NCBI RefSeq assembly: GCF_034087045.1
Contig: NZ_CP139247.1
Coordinates: 4,614,001-4,678,000 of the forward strand
Reading direction: 5' to 3'
Origin: Chitinophaga sancti
Lineage (GTDB): Bacteria; Bacteroidota; Bacteroidia; Chitinophagales; Chitinophagaceae
DNA: 64,000 nucleotides
The stretch's first letter is position 1. The number at the start of each line of letters is the position of its first letter. Below the pieces are notes generated by a model that ran no database searches, was not told where the DNA came from, and saw nothing but the letters and a program-made list of their open reading frames with translations. The position numbers and the translations under genes are program-made. Of the stretch, positions 27,504 through 36,317 are shown piece after piece.

Positions 27504-27654
27504 TTTTGTATATTATTTTAAATTTTACCGATCCCGGTGTAAACAACATTTTCCTTAGAGCAGAGGGTGGCCTGCATCCACAGGCTGTACGCAGGTTTAA
27601 TATGATGTAAATGACCATTCCGATGAGCAACCATTTTCTTATTTGTGCCGGCAT
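27496..27654 (-). CDS. Overlapping 52-residue membrane peptide
   Basis: A short reading frame from ATG 27654 to TAG 27496, overlapping the MerC stop by 16 bases and the ATPase start by 8. The peptide has a basic start (MPAQIRKW), one hydrophobic segment (about 9-20, LLIGMVIYIILN), then LRTACGCRPPS, a Cys-Gly-Cys motif, and a basic tail. It fills the only gap in an otherwise tightly packed operon, which supports it being a real gene. I know no family; a metal-binding or transporter-associated small protein is conceivable. Confidence 0.55.
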   Translation of the reverse strand: MPAQIRKWLLIGMVIYIILNLRTACGCRPPSALRKMLFTPGSVKFKIIYKNA

Positions 27655-28016
27655 TGTTTGACATTTTTAAGATGGGCAATGATTACCAGAAGGCTGCCTT
27701 CCAGCTTGCACAATATGTCAGCATATTCGGAGGGAACAAGATTCCCTGCAATCATAAGAATAAGCCCCGTCACAAATAATATTATTAATACTGCATTATG
27801 ATGTTTTTTATAACCGTTAAATAATGCCAATGATCCGGCACTCATAGAAATCAGGATCGTAATAGTTTCGAGATATATATTGTCAAGGAACTTGATACCA
27901 AACAATGTTAGTGTCGTAAACAAAACAGGTAGTAACACCCAATGTATGGCACATGCAAAGGATGCGGCAATGCCGATGGTATCCCATCTGCTCCTGTAAT
28001 CAGTATTCATAAGCAT
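27639..28016 (-). CDS. MerC-domain membrane protein
   Basis: A 125-residue inner-membrane protein with four hydrophobic segments (about 10-32, 38-60, 68-90, 95-115). The first includes the MerC-type CAIHW motif (Cys20), and KQCRHK ends the protein. MerC proteins were named for mercury import; chromosomal Bacteroidota homologues lie with zinc-homeostasis genes, so a zinc role is likely here. It starts 10 bases after the phosphatase stop. ATGs at 28016 and 28010 are both possible. Confidence 0.85.
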   Translation of the reverse strand: MLMNTDYRSRWDTIGIAASFACAIHWVLLPVLFTTLTLFGIKFLDNIYLETITILISMSAGSLALFNGYKKHHNAVLIILFVTGLILMIAGNLVPSEYADILCKLEGSLLVIIAHLKNVKQCRHK

Positions 28017-28026
28017 TTACCGTTTT

Positions 28027-29394
28027 TTAGCCGTTCTTTATACCGGTAGCCTGCAGCATCAGGTAGTGCAGATCTGTATTTTTAATAAATGGTTTAATTA
28101 GGTCCCGCCCGGGCCCATAAATAGCCAGTTCTACATAGTCGGCAGAATGATCCATAGCGCCCCAGCTTATAGACGTATAGCCTGATTGTATGGAGGCCAG
28201 TTGCCTGAAAGGAAGTTTGCGGGGGTTGTACAGTCCAGCCTCGTCCAGTTGTTCGTAATGTACCAATATTGATGCGGCTTCTTCTTTTGTAATAGCGATT
28301 CCTTGTGCGGCCTCAATCCTTTCAATTAGTTGAGCCGATGTAAAGGATTTGTTTACACCATTTAATATCCATTCATTTGTGTGCCGATAATGTTGCAATT
28401 TGTCAAACTGCTGATTGGCATTGTCGCCATAGAATAGACCTGGATTAGAATTGCCATGATCGGTAGTGATGATGACCATGGTATTTCCATCCTTAGATGC
28501 AAAATCAATGGCAGCCTTAATGGCATTGTCAAATGCTATCTGATCATAGATAAGCGCACCGGCATCGTTGGCATGTGCAGCCCAGTCTACTTTTCCGCCC
28601 TCTATTTGCAGGACAAATCCTTGTTTGTTTTTGTTAAGTAACTCAATTGCGGTTTTGGACATTTCTGCAAGAGTGGGTATGTTTTGCTGTAATGTGTTAT
28701 CCTGTATATGATCGAGTGCATATGGTAAACCGTTTTCATTGAATATACCTAATGCAGGTGTCTTATTAAGTTGCAGCATCTGATCACGGTTTTGCACTAC
28801 TGTATACCCAGTAGCTTCATAGCGTGCTAAGAGACCTGGCGGAAAATATTCACGTCCGCCACCCATCATGACATCAAATTTTAATGGAAGATATTGTTCA
28901 GCTATCTCATGCATGTCGCCCCGGCTTGCATTAGTAACGCTAAAACCTGCGGGAGTAGCATGTGTAATAGGAACGGTAGTCACACAACCAACAGCTTTAC
29001 CGGCAGCTTTGAATTTTTGTAAAATGGGGGTATGATGGGTACCATCTTCACTCACATTCAGTTTTCCATTTTTAACTCTGACACCTCCTCCCCAGGCAGA
29101 ACTGGCGGCTGCAGAATCTGTAATGAGTGAGCTGGCAGAGGCGGTATCCATTAATGCCCTTGATACTTTTTCTTCTTCATATAGCCTCAGCCAATTGCTT
29201 TGCCTGCCTTCTTTACGTTGTAAAAGCAGACTGGCCAGATTCAGAGTACCTATACTCATACCATCGCTCACCATAAAGATGATATTCCTGGCAGTTTTAG
29301 GAGGGTAATTATTCGCCTGCAACTTATGTATAGGGAATAAGCTACTACCGAGCAGTGTGATGGAAGTATTTCTAAAAAAGTCTCTTCTTCTCAT
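28027..29394 (-). CDS. Alkaline phosphatase (PhoA-type fold)
   Basis: A 455-residue exported phosphomonoesterase. The ATG at 29394 gives a Tat-type signal (MRRRDFFRNTSITLLGSSLF) and places both operators upstream; an in-frame TTG at 29454 would put them inside the gene. Active-site elements: MVSDGM, the nucleophile in TDSAAASSAWGGG, EGGKVDWAAHANDAG, TTDHGNSNPG and MDHSADYVELAIYGPG, the metal ligands of zinc/magnesium phosphatases. As a zinc enzyme repressed by zinc sufficiency it is unexpected; it may release organic phosphate or act as a metal reserve. First gene of the seven-gene operon. Confidence 0.92.
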   Translation of the reverse strand: MRRRDFFRNTSITLLGSSLFPIHKLQANNYPPKTARNIIFMVSDGMSIGTLNLASLLLQRKEGRQSNWLRLYEEEKVSRALMDTASASSLITDSAAASSAWGGGVRVKNGKLNVSEDGTHHTPILQKFKAAGKAVGCVTTVPITHATPAGFSVTNASRGDMHEIAEQYLPLKFDVMMGGGREYFPPGLLARYEATGYTVVQNRDQMLQLNKTPALGIFNENGLPYALDHIQDNTLQQNIPTLAEMSKTAIELLNKNKQGFVLQIEGGKVDWAAHANDAGALIYDQIAFDNAIKAAIDFASKDGNTMVIITTDHGNSNPGLFYGDNANQQFDKLQHYRHTNEWILNGVNKSFTSAQLIERIEAAQGIAITKEEAASILVHYEQLDEAGLYNPRKLPFRQLASIQSGYTSISWGAMDHSADYVELAIYGPGRDLIKPFIKNTDLHYLMLQATGIKNG

Positions 29395-29410
29395 GACAGC
29401 ATTATTTGTG

Positions 29411-29463
29411 TGCAACAATGTTGCAAAAGTACTGATTGTTTTATGCATTCGCAACTAAGTTGC
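29411..29463 (-). promoter_or_regulatory. Promoter with paired Zur-type operators
   Basis: On the minus strand, TACTTTTG (29424-29431) is a good -7 element, with TTG about 20 bases upstream inside AGTTGC. Two dyads cover exactly these elements: TGCAAC-N3-GTTGCA (29411-29425) over -7 and GCAAC-N3-GTTGC (29451-29463) over -33. Binding there would block polymerase. The same two-box layout is at 34128-34180. Confidence 0.75.
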
Positions 29464-29551
29464 AATAAATTAATTGAATGTCCGCAAAACAATGGATTTA
29501 ATATGGAGTAGAACTATTATCCCTGTTTTTTAAAACAATTAAACGTTTGAT

Positions 29552-30290
29552 ATGAAATTCCTTATGCAAGGGAGGCATATCATGATTGATAGAAAAATAA
29601 CCTACCTGAGCTGGCAACAGTTATCGAATTTCTTGAAAGGCAAGTCATCAGATTATTTAAGCCACATACAGACAATCAATAAGCCTGAAGCATAATTATT
29701 ACATGCAGCGGGTAATGCAGGCCTGATTAATATTATTACAAAGAATAACAGCGTGCAGGGAAAATGGATAGTGTTTCATCACAACTAATCACCCAGAATG
29801 CCATCTTTTCTTATAAAAATCGCTGGGATCTGTTGTTGATAAGTCCCATTCAGCTCATCAGGGGATGGAGGATGGAACCTTCCACAAATATTAGTTATAC
29901 GTCTTACCCGATAAGTGGAGTCCAGGCAAGTCAATTGTCATCAGTCTTTATTTTACACCAGTATTTCTATTTACATGGGACAAATTATTGCCAGGTTAAC
30001 TTTCCAATACTCATCACCTGGGTTATACAGTATTTAAAGAACTTGTTCCTAATTTTCACTGGATGGAGGTTTTAAGAAATCACTTCTGCAGGGAAAACTG
30101 GATTTGAAAGATTCATTTTCGGATTTGTTTCACACAAACCGGATGTTCAGTAAGTCATTGAGTAAGTTGGTCGAAAAATGAATATCGAAATGCATCAGAT
30201 TCAAGGTTAATAGCTTTACTTTTCAATACCAGATGGGCGGTAAGCTGAGTGCAGGAAAGGTACGCTTGTCAGAGGAACTGTGGCGTTTTT
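29552..30290 (+). pseudogene. Decayed TonB-dependent receptor, N- and C-terminal pieces
   Basis: From 29552 one frame reads a receptor plug fragment (LSWQQLSNFLKGKSSDYLSH), hits a TAA at 29693, then continues in frame with HAAGNAGLINIITKNN, the typical plug signature. Shifted frames then give late barrel strands (FSYKNRWDLLL...GWRMEPSTNISYTSYP; SLLQGKLDLKDSFSDLFHTNR near 30080-30135). Stops and frameshifts are frequent. The middle of the barrel is missing; a matching middle piece is at 34372-34972. Confidence 0.8.
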
Positions 30291-30306
30291 AAGATGTTAT
30301 AAAAAA

Positions 30307-30334
30307 AAGCCCGGCAGGACTGCCCGGCTTTATT
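30307..30334 (+). terminator. Terminator-like hairpin
   Basis: AGCC-C-GGCA pairs with TGCC-C-GGCT (one C-C mismatch), preceded by eight A and followed by TTTATT. It ends the decayed receptor gene, and the preceding A-run allows minus-strand use too. Confidence 0.6.
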
Positions 30335-30439
30335 GCGTATATTATATCTGATTGATGCGATCAACTACTTTTTTTATGCGAGACGATCTTTAGCGTATTT
30401 TTCATCAGTTGATCTTTTCTTCTATTACGTGATCAGGCA

Positions 30440-31177
30440 TTAAAGGCTGTAAAACACCCCAATATTACCTTGTATACCAGCTATTGCTTCGTTGTATTTA
30501 TCAATTTTCCTTCCCGCATTTACATTTCTGTTTTCATTGACTACATTGAAGTTTGGTTTAGCATAGTTGTAGTTAGCTCCAATCAACACACCAAAATGTT
30601 GGGTAATAGCATACTTCAGATTGAAACCTCCTTCCAGGCCCAATGCACTGGCAGTAGACTTTTTTTGAATGAGTTGATTGCCTATGCCGTCTTCCAGGTA
30701 AACTTCATTTCCCGGAAGGGTGGCATGGGTTAATCCAGCCAGTGCGTGAATATCCAGACTTAATTTGCCAAAGGAGAAATTATAATAAGGGCCGATCAGA
30801 AAATTTAAATTCTGGTTTTGTCCTTTAATGTATACAGTTGAGCTATCTATATCAAAATCTTCTTTATAACCTTCTGCCATTCCCTGCGAATTGTTAAATC
30901 CATAATGTGTGTAAAAGAAATGACCGCCAATTCCCCAGTTAGAGTTTTTGAAAAAACAGGCACCGGTAATACCTAAATTAAAACCTGTTTTTGCAAAGCC
31001 GGATTGACTATTGTAATAATCACCTTTACCATAATTGCCACCTACGGTTGATAACCCGCCTGTAACGGCAATAAAGCTTTTACCCCCGGTTTTAGTAGGT
31101 TTTTTATCCTGTGCATCAGACAAAATGGATATGCTTAAAAGGCTCAATATTGAAAAGCCGTAAATTATTTTCTTCAT
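30440..31177 (-). CDS. Outer membrane beta-barrel protein
   Basis: A 245-residue exported protein with a signal peptide (MKKIIYGFSILSLLSISILSDAQ) and barrel-type strands with Gly turns (SFIAVTGGLSTVGGNYG; AALGLEGGFNLKYAI-like segment; FGVLIGANYNYAKPNFNVV) ending in AGIQGNIGVFYSL. Third gene of the receptor/lipoprotein operon under the dyad promoter at 34128-34180, 21 bases after the lipoprotein. Function unknown; zinc-limitation expression is inferred. Confidence 0.85.
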   Translation of the reverse strand: MKKIIYGFSILSLLSISILSDAQDKKPTKTGGKSFIAVTGGLSTVGGNYGKGDYYNSQSGFAKTGFNLGITGACFFKNSNWGIGGHFFYTHYGFNNSQGMAEGYKEDFDIDSSTVYIKGQNQNLNFLIGPYYNFSFGKLSLDIHALAGLTHATLPGNEVYLEDGIGNQLIQKKSTASALGLEGGFNLKYAITQHFGVLIGANYNYAKPNFNVVNENRNVNAGRKIDKYNEAIAGIQGNIGVFYSL

Positions 31178-31198
31178 AGTTACAAGTAAATTTTGAAA

Positions 31199-31765
31199 TC
31201 ATTGAATATTAATAGTGAAGTTTACATCTGCATCAGTTGAACCAGGTTCGCATGTACCATCTTTTACATTAGGCTGATGTCTTAATTGTACATTCAGTTC
31301 TCCTGTTCCAGCAGCGCCGGTAGTAAACAGGTCAGTGAGACCTACCTCTAATGCCGGGGTGTTTGTATCCTTATCTGTACGTACTACAGTAAGGTTAAGA
31401 CTGGGCGAAGAAGTAAAGCATATCAGGTGGTAATTCTCCCTTTCTTTGATTTCTGCAGTTACGTCTCCGATAGGAGTAGTCGTACGGTCCTGAAATAATA
31501 CCTCAACATTATATTTATTATCGGCTTTTAGGTTCAGTACTGGTGTATTGATACTGTCAGGAGGATTTGAAATAAGCGTAGTGTCTGTCCAATAAGCATA
31601 TTGAACGTCTGTTGCATCATTCGCATTTGTTACTTTTAAGCCAACAGTAGTCAGAAACTCATTTCCGGGAACAGGTGGTGCTACGGCTGTTTCATCTTTT
31701 TTACAGGAATTCATGAGGGTTGCAAATGCTACCATCAATGATGCAGTGATCAGGATTTTTTTCAT
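31199..31765 (-). CDS. Lipoprotein of the Zur-type receptor operon
   Basis: A 188-residue lipoprotein. Signal peptide with lipobox MNSC puts the lipidated Cys at 20, followed by KKDETA. The rest is beta-rich with a conserved-looking ending (ELNVQLRHQPNVKDGTCEPGSTDADVNFTINI). It lies 21 bases after the receptor gene. It probably assists the receptor at the outer membrane, as a surface or periplasmic binding partner. I do not recognise a named domain. Confidence 0.8.
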   Translation of the reverse strand: MKKILITASLMVAFATLMNSCKKDETAVAPPVPGNEFLTTVGLKVTNANDATDVQYAYWTDTTLISNPPDSINTPVLNLKADNKYNVEVLFQDRTTTPIGDVTAEIKERENYHLICFTSSPSLNLTVVRTDKDTNTPALEVGLTDLFTTGAAGTGELNVQLRHQPNVKDGTCEPGSTDADVNFTINIQ

Positions 31766-31786
31766 ACTTATTGAATTTGGATTTAA

Positions 31787-34102
31787 TTAAAATGTAAGTT
31801 TTGTTCGCAGTATAAAACTGATACCTAAATCGTCGGCGTAATACCTGAACCTGTTCAGGTAATCCCGGTAAGCTACGTTGGTAAGATTGTCTACAGAGAA
31901 ACTGATGTCCAGCAAATTTTTGTGAAGTGGCAGTTGAGTGCTCATAGAATAATTGAACAGTCCATACGCGGCTGGTGGTGTTACATAATCACTATTGGGT
32001 GGCACCCTTGTTTGCCTGGCGGTGTAAACATATTGTAGGGTAATAAAATTCTGTTTGAATTTGCTGAGGTTGGGTATTTGATATTTTAAGGTGTTATCGA
32101 ATTTGTCAGCAGGCATGAAAATGAGGTAGTCATGAATAGTTTTATTGTACCCCCGTACAATGGCAGTTTTTGAAATAATGGCCAGCGGCGCTAATAGCTG
32201 GTAATTTATTTCTGCATCCAATCCTCTCAGTCTGACATTCGCTTGTGTGTACTGGAATACCGGATAAGTACCGCTTACAAGGGTAATACCAGTGAGAGAA
32301 GGTTTGGCATAGATATAGTTATTAATTTCATTGTCATACAGGTTGAGTTGAACAAACAACTTTTGTCCAGTGTATTTAAAACTTACACTGTTATTGATAG
32401 AACGTTCCGACTGCAAGGTAGAATCACCAATCTCGTATGATGCTGCACTTAAATGAATCCCTTTAATGTATAATTCACTTACACTGGGAGCTCTCCAGGC
32501 GGTGCCTGTATTTGCACTGACAGAAAGATCAGGGGTAATCTGGAAGGTAGCTCCGGCGCTCCCAGTTAAGTTATTATATGTATGAGTTTGTGTGTAGACA
32601 GTAAGCGAGTTGTCATTACGTCTGTATACTCTCAGCCAGCGGTAATCGTATCTTAGGCCACCTTCAAATGTCCATTTGTCTGTGGTATATTTTTCAATTC
32701 CAAATATACCGCCTTCATAGTTCCTGAAGTTAGGAATCAGGTACCGGATGCCTTTAAATACATTGCCCTGTGTGATTCCGCTTATACCATAGGAACCGGA
32801 AAAATGTTTTTTCTCTGGTGTATGGTAAGTCACGTCAAGGGTGTGGGTCTTGATTTTGAAGCTCACCTGTGGCGCGTTTAATACTGCCGGATCATCGCTG
32901 TAAGGAAGGTCAACGTCATATTCATTCCTGAGGTCGGACTGACGGGCAAAAGTTAATTCTGCACGACCATTGTTTTTAAGCCTGTAGTAGCTGTTTAGTT
33001 TTAATAGGTCATGTGTTACCTGCTGATAGCTTCGGTTTATTTTATATGAAAAATAGGAGGGGGTAATTGGTTTTGGGCGGGCAAATGCGGCGTAAAGATC
33101 ATCCAGGTTGCCGACATGAGAGCCGTCAAAGATGCCCATTTTGCTTTGATAGCTGCTATAATAAGCAAACATACCAAAATTAGCCTTGTGATACCCGATG
33201 GTCGCTGAATAATCATGTTCATCAATTCCTGAATTGCCAAGATAATATGTTGCAGTTTTAAAATTACCAGCCCTTTTCAAAGTGCCCTGAACACGCCACT
33301 GAATCCCTTCCCATTTATTGTACCCAGCACCATTCAGTAACCCCGAGATGGCCACCATTCGGCCATTAGATGCGCCCACAAGGTTTGCTTCGCCTTTCAA
33401 CCTGTCATTAACTAGCGTAGGGGGATCCAATAAAATCACACCAGCAATGGCATCCGAACCATATCTCAGACTAGCTGCGCCTTCGATAATAGTCATGTTG
33501 GCGGCGATGAACGGATCTATTTCCGGAGCATGCTCACTTCCCCATTGCTGTCCTTCCTGTCTGATACCATTATTGAGAATGAGTACCCTGTTGCTATGGA
33601 GACCATGAATAACAGGTTTGGAAATCCCCGGCCCTGTTTGAATACTATTTAAACCGGGAATACTTTTCAGACTTTCACCCAGCGTTTTACCAGCGGATTG
33701 AAAAAGTTGCTTTTTGTCAAGCTCAATCAGATTGAGGGTAGTTAAGTCATGAATTTTAATGGCATTGATTACCACTTCTTTAAGATCACCCTCCATCTGG
33801 TGATAGGTGAAATTGAGGGTGGTGTTATTGTTGATATAAACAGTCCTCTGTAGAAAAATAACTGAGTCTGCAGCACAGGTAATGGTATATGTCCCTTTAC
33901 AGACTGAACCGATATTATAGTACCCGTTTGTATCTGTGATAGCTGATTGTCCATTACTGAGCGTAATGCTTGCATGAACAACGGGTTTTTGGTTGTTGTT
34001 CAGAATATTTCCAGTAATATGAAAATTGCATACTTGTCCTGATGTGCGGCTGGTAACCATTAAAAGCAGGATCTTGATTACCAGCCATGTCTTTTGTTTC
34101 AT
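31787..34102 (-). CDS. TonB-dependent receptor, probable zinc uptake
   Basis: A 771-residue outer-membrane receptor. Order: signal peptide (1-23), carboxypeptidase-regulatory-like domain (about 25-105; ITGNILNNNQKPVVHASITL), a plug from about 115 to 235 (GESLKSIPGLNSIQTGPGIS, HGLHSNRVLILNNGIRQEGQ, HAPEIDPF), and a barrel ending in RYYADDLGISFILRTKLTF. The plug is of the siderophore/metal type (compare ZnuD-like receptors) and not of the SusC type. Two Zur-type dyads cover its promoter. Zinc or a zinc chelate is the likely cargo by regulation, not by direct motif. Confidence 0.9.
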   Translation of the reverse strand: MKQKTWLVIKILLLMVTSRTSGQVCNFHITGNILNNNQKPVVHASITLSNGQSAITDTNGYYNIGSVCKGTYTITCAADSVIFLQRTVYINNNTTLNFTYHQMEGDLKEVVINAIKIHDLTTLNLIELDKKQLFQSAGKTLGESLKSIPGLNSIQTGPGISKPVIHGLHSNRVLILNNGIRQEGQQWGSEHAPEIDPFIAANMTIIEGAASLRYGSDAIAGVILLDPPTLVNDRLKGEANLVGASNGRMVAISGLLNGAGYNKWEGIQWRVQGTLKRAGNFKTATYYLGNSGIDEHDYSATIGYHKANFGMFAYYSSYQSKMGIFDGSHVGNLDDLYAAFARPKPITPSYFSYKINRSYQQVTHDLLKLNSYYRLKNNGRAELTFARQSDLRNEYDVDLPYSDDPAVLNAPQVSFKIKTHTLDVTYHTPEKKHFSGSYGISGITQGNVFKGIRYLIPNFRNYEGGIFGIEKYTTDKWTFEGGLRYDYRWLRVYRRNDNSLTVYTQTHTYNNLTGSAGATFQITPDLSVSANTGTAWRAPSVSELYIKGIHLSAASYEIGDSTLQSERSINNSVSFKYTGQKLFVQLNLYDNEINNYIYAKPSLTGITLVSGTYPVFQYTQANVRLRGLDAEINYQLLAPLAIISKTAIVRGYNKTIHDYLIFMPADKFDNTLKYQIPNLSKFKQNFITLQYVYTARQTRVPPNSDYVTPPAAYGLFNYSMSTQLPLHKNLLDISFSVDNLTNVAYRDYLNRFRYYADDLGISFILRTKLTF

Positions 34103-34127
34103 GAGACACCTCTAATTATTGTTGGTT

Positions 34128-34180
34128 TTGCAATAATGTTGCAAATATAGTACAAGATTAAGCATGCAACCGTGTTGCAT
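34128..34180 (-). promoter_or_regulatory. Promoter with paired Zur-type operators
   Basis: On the minus strand TATATTTG is a perfect TAnnTTTG -7 element, overlapped by TTGCAA(T/C)-N3-(A/G)TTGCAA-type dyad 34128-34144 (one mismatch). A second, perfect dyad ATGCAAC-N3-GTTGCAT (34164-34180) covers the -33 TTG. Box centres are 36 bases apart, against 39 at the phosphatase promoter. Confidence 0.78.
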
Positions 34181-34371
34181 TATGGGTGGTTTATTAACGG
34201 GTTGACCGGTAAATGGTATTATATCTGTGCAGATAGTTTTATATTGATGATTATTTACATATTGTAGACGCCATAATTCCTGTTAGGAGATTAGCTGTAG
34301 TATCAAAGATCATTATACCAGTGATAGGAGCACCTTATAAAAGAATATTGAGGATTGTACTACAACATATA

Positions 34372-34972
34372 CTTATAACAGGAGATACCTTTATTCCGGC
34401 GCGTATGGATTGAATGCCAGTGTGGAAAAAGGATTTAAGAGGCACAAAAAGCAGCTGTTTGCCATCGGGTGTCAATATCACCATATCCATGAATAACTGA
34501 CGGCTAATACACAGTACAATAACAGTCTGATGGAGGAGCATACACACTGCAGGCAGATTATTCCCATCCTCTTAAGAACTGGCTGATGGAGTCAGGCATT
34601 AAATGTATAGGCCAGATTGGCCATGCAACCTATGATACTAAAGACAATGCCGGGTTTAGGTATAGCCAGCACAACTGGGCTGCTTATCATTCTTCACAGC
34701 TCCATTCTGAATTAATGGATGTAAAAGCTGGTGTAAGACTGAAATATACGGTGTTGCAGCAAGGCTGTTATTGCAATTTGATTGTCAAAAAATTTATAGT
34801 ATATAACCAATTGTTGTTATCAGTAGAAATAGCTACAAATGAGAAGGCTTCGATCTTAATTTGCATCCATTTTATTATGCTGTACTTACAATTTGCAAAT
34901 ACAGAATTCATTGGGTTTAAGACGAATGGTCAGTTACTGGCGGAGACGGGCCTAACATGTAAAGCATGAAAA
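34372..34972 (+). pseudogene. Decayed TonB-dependent receptor, middle piece
   Basis: Frames joined by shifts read mid-barrel strands of the same receptor class: YLYSGAYGLNASVEKGFKR, a stop, then LQADYSHPLKNW, MESGIKCIGQIGHATYDTKD, FRYSQHNWAAYHSS, DVKAGVRLKYT and LQFANTEFIGFKTNGQ. No start, plug or C-terminus is present. It corresponds to the section missing from the fragment at 29552-30290. Residual frame 34586-34969 is open but not a gene. Confidence 0.75.
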
Positions 34973-35221
34973 AATGATGCAAATTAAACTAAACTAATCT
35001 ATCGGGCGATTTTAAATAATATGAGTCATGCGATTTACCACAAGTGATTTGTGTGGGCTTGAATATGCTAAGAAAAAAGTGACACGGAATGCTGTCATTT
35101 TTTCCTGTTGAATGACAAATTGTAATGAATGAAGATGAATTTTTTTGGCTGGTACGGCCTTTGATGCCGTCTTTTATATAAGCTCTTTATATTATTGTTT
35201 AACAATTAAAAAGAAGATTTT

Positions 35222-35662
35222 ATGGCACTCGTTAAAAGATCCAATGGAAGTTTATTACCATTCTTTGATGATTTCTTTAGCCGGGAACTTTTTAACTGGA
35301 GCAACAGTAATTTTTCTTCTACCAGTATGACAGTTCCAGCAGTGAACATTCGGGAAAATGATCACAGTTTTGAAGTTGAAGTGGCTGCTCCCGGTATGGA
35401 AAAAAAGGATTTCAAAATTACGCTGGAGGGTAATACCCTTACCATTTCAGCTTCCAGGGAAAATCAATATTCCCATGAGAATGATTCTTATACCCACAGG
35501 GAGTTTAGCTACCAGATGTTTCAACGCAACTTTGAACTACCTAAAGATGTGGTGGATCAAAATCACATTGAGGCAAAGTATGAAAATGGGCTCCTAAAAC
35601 TCGTTGTTCCTAAAACGGAATCGGCCAGGAAAAAAACGCCTCGTTTAATAGAAATTCAATAA
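35222..35662 (+). CDS. hsp20: Small heat shock protein, Hsp20 family
   Basis: A 146-residue chaperone. Alpha-crystallin domain about 38-135: VPAVNIRENDHSFEVEVAAPGMEKKDFKI, then KYENGLLKLVVPK, and a tail ending PRLIEIQ with an I-E-I motif. It is more distant from the 117 and 63911 copies, and lacks their strong Shine-Dalgarno sequence. Upstream (34973-35221) I see no FixK-type dyad; a small ACGGC/GCCGT hairpin lies at 35154-35170. Preceded by decayed sequence, so probably monocistronic. Confidence 0.95.
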   Translation: MALVKRSNGSLLPFFDDFFSRELFNWSNSNFSSTSMTVPAVNIRENDHSFEVEVAAPGMEKKDFKITLEGNTLTISASRENQYSHENDSYTHREFSYQMFQRNFELPKDVVDQNHIEAKYENGLLKLVVPKTESARKKTPRLIEIQ

Positions 35663-35682
35663 CCGGTAATTGTTTTTCCCAT

Positions 35683-35713
35683 GTTGGCACCTGCTTAAAA
35701 AGCGGGTGCCAAC
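35683..35713 (+). terminator. Hairpin after hsp20
   Basis: GTTGGCACC (35683-35691) pairs with GGTGCCAAC (35705-35713), with an inner GCTT/AAGC stem. GATTTTC follows. It also sits just before the ATG at 35730, so it may affect that gene. Confidence 0.65.
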
Positions 35714-35729
35714 GATTTTCGTGACAATT

Positions 35730-36017
35730 ATGAAAGCATCCTATATCATAGAGGTAAGTATAAAAACCATTAGGGGTTATACCGCATTCTGCCATTACCA
35801 ATTAGGGAGTATTCCCAACGATGCAGAAAGAATCTTTGCATGTATGAAAGGAGCTCCGGTCAATGCTAATGGAGATGCCCCTTTCCAGATAAATTTAATA
35901 TGGCAAAGCAGCATAAAAACGGTTACACTTGCCACGCAGTTCTGCACATTGGCCGAATTGAAGGAGAATAGCCACTATATTTCACGCGAAGTATTTAAAT
36001 TATTAAACCTCGAATAG
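35730..36017 (+). CDS. Small hypothetical protein
   Basis: A 95-residue cytoplasmic protein starting MKASYIIEVSIKTIRGYTAF. Composition is protein-like, with alternating strands (FQINLIWQSSIKTVTLATQF) and a charged helical end (ELKENSHYISREVFKLL). No signal peptide, membrane segment or known motif. It follows the hsp20 gene by 67 bases across a hairpin and might be a read-through partner. No family recognised. Confidence 0.55.
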   Translation: MKASYIIEVSIKTIRGYTAFCHYQLGSIPNDAERIFACMKGAPVNANGDAPFQINLIWQSSIKTVTLATQFCTLAELKENSHYISREVFKLLNLE

Positions 36018-36167
36018 ATACTTATTGCACCTAAGAAGGCTTAAACAGCCATATCTCATTACCTATATTTGACCTCAATATTTTTTAAATAGGCTATAGT
36101 TTCCAAAATTGTCCATCCTTATATGTTATACCATCCTGGTTATTACTGAATGTCGGAAAAGTATAAA

Positions 36168-36183
36168 ACAAAACTAGTTTTGT
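36168..36183. promoter_or_regulatory. 16-bp perfect palindrome
   Basis: ACAAAACTAGTTTTGT, in the 300-base gene-free stretch 36018-36317, lies about 135 bases before the SusC-like remnant. It could be an operator of the former utilization locus; no known regulator site is recognised. Confidence 0.35.
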
Positions 36184-36317
36184 ACAATACTGGTTATTAA
36201 AGAAAATCTCAAATTTGATACAGCGTGAATTTATAGTGATTGTTACGAAGTACTAAAGCTTAATATTCCTTTATAATCCAGGAATTCTTATCACCTGTAT
36301 TAAATGAATTTTCTGTT

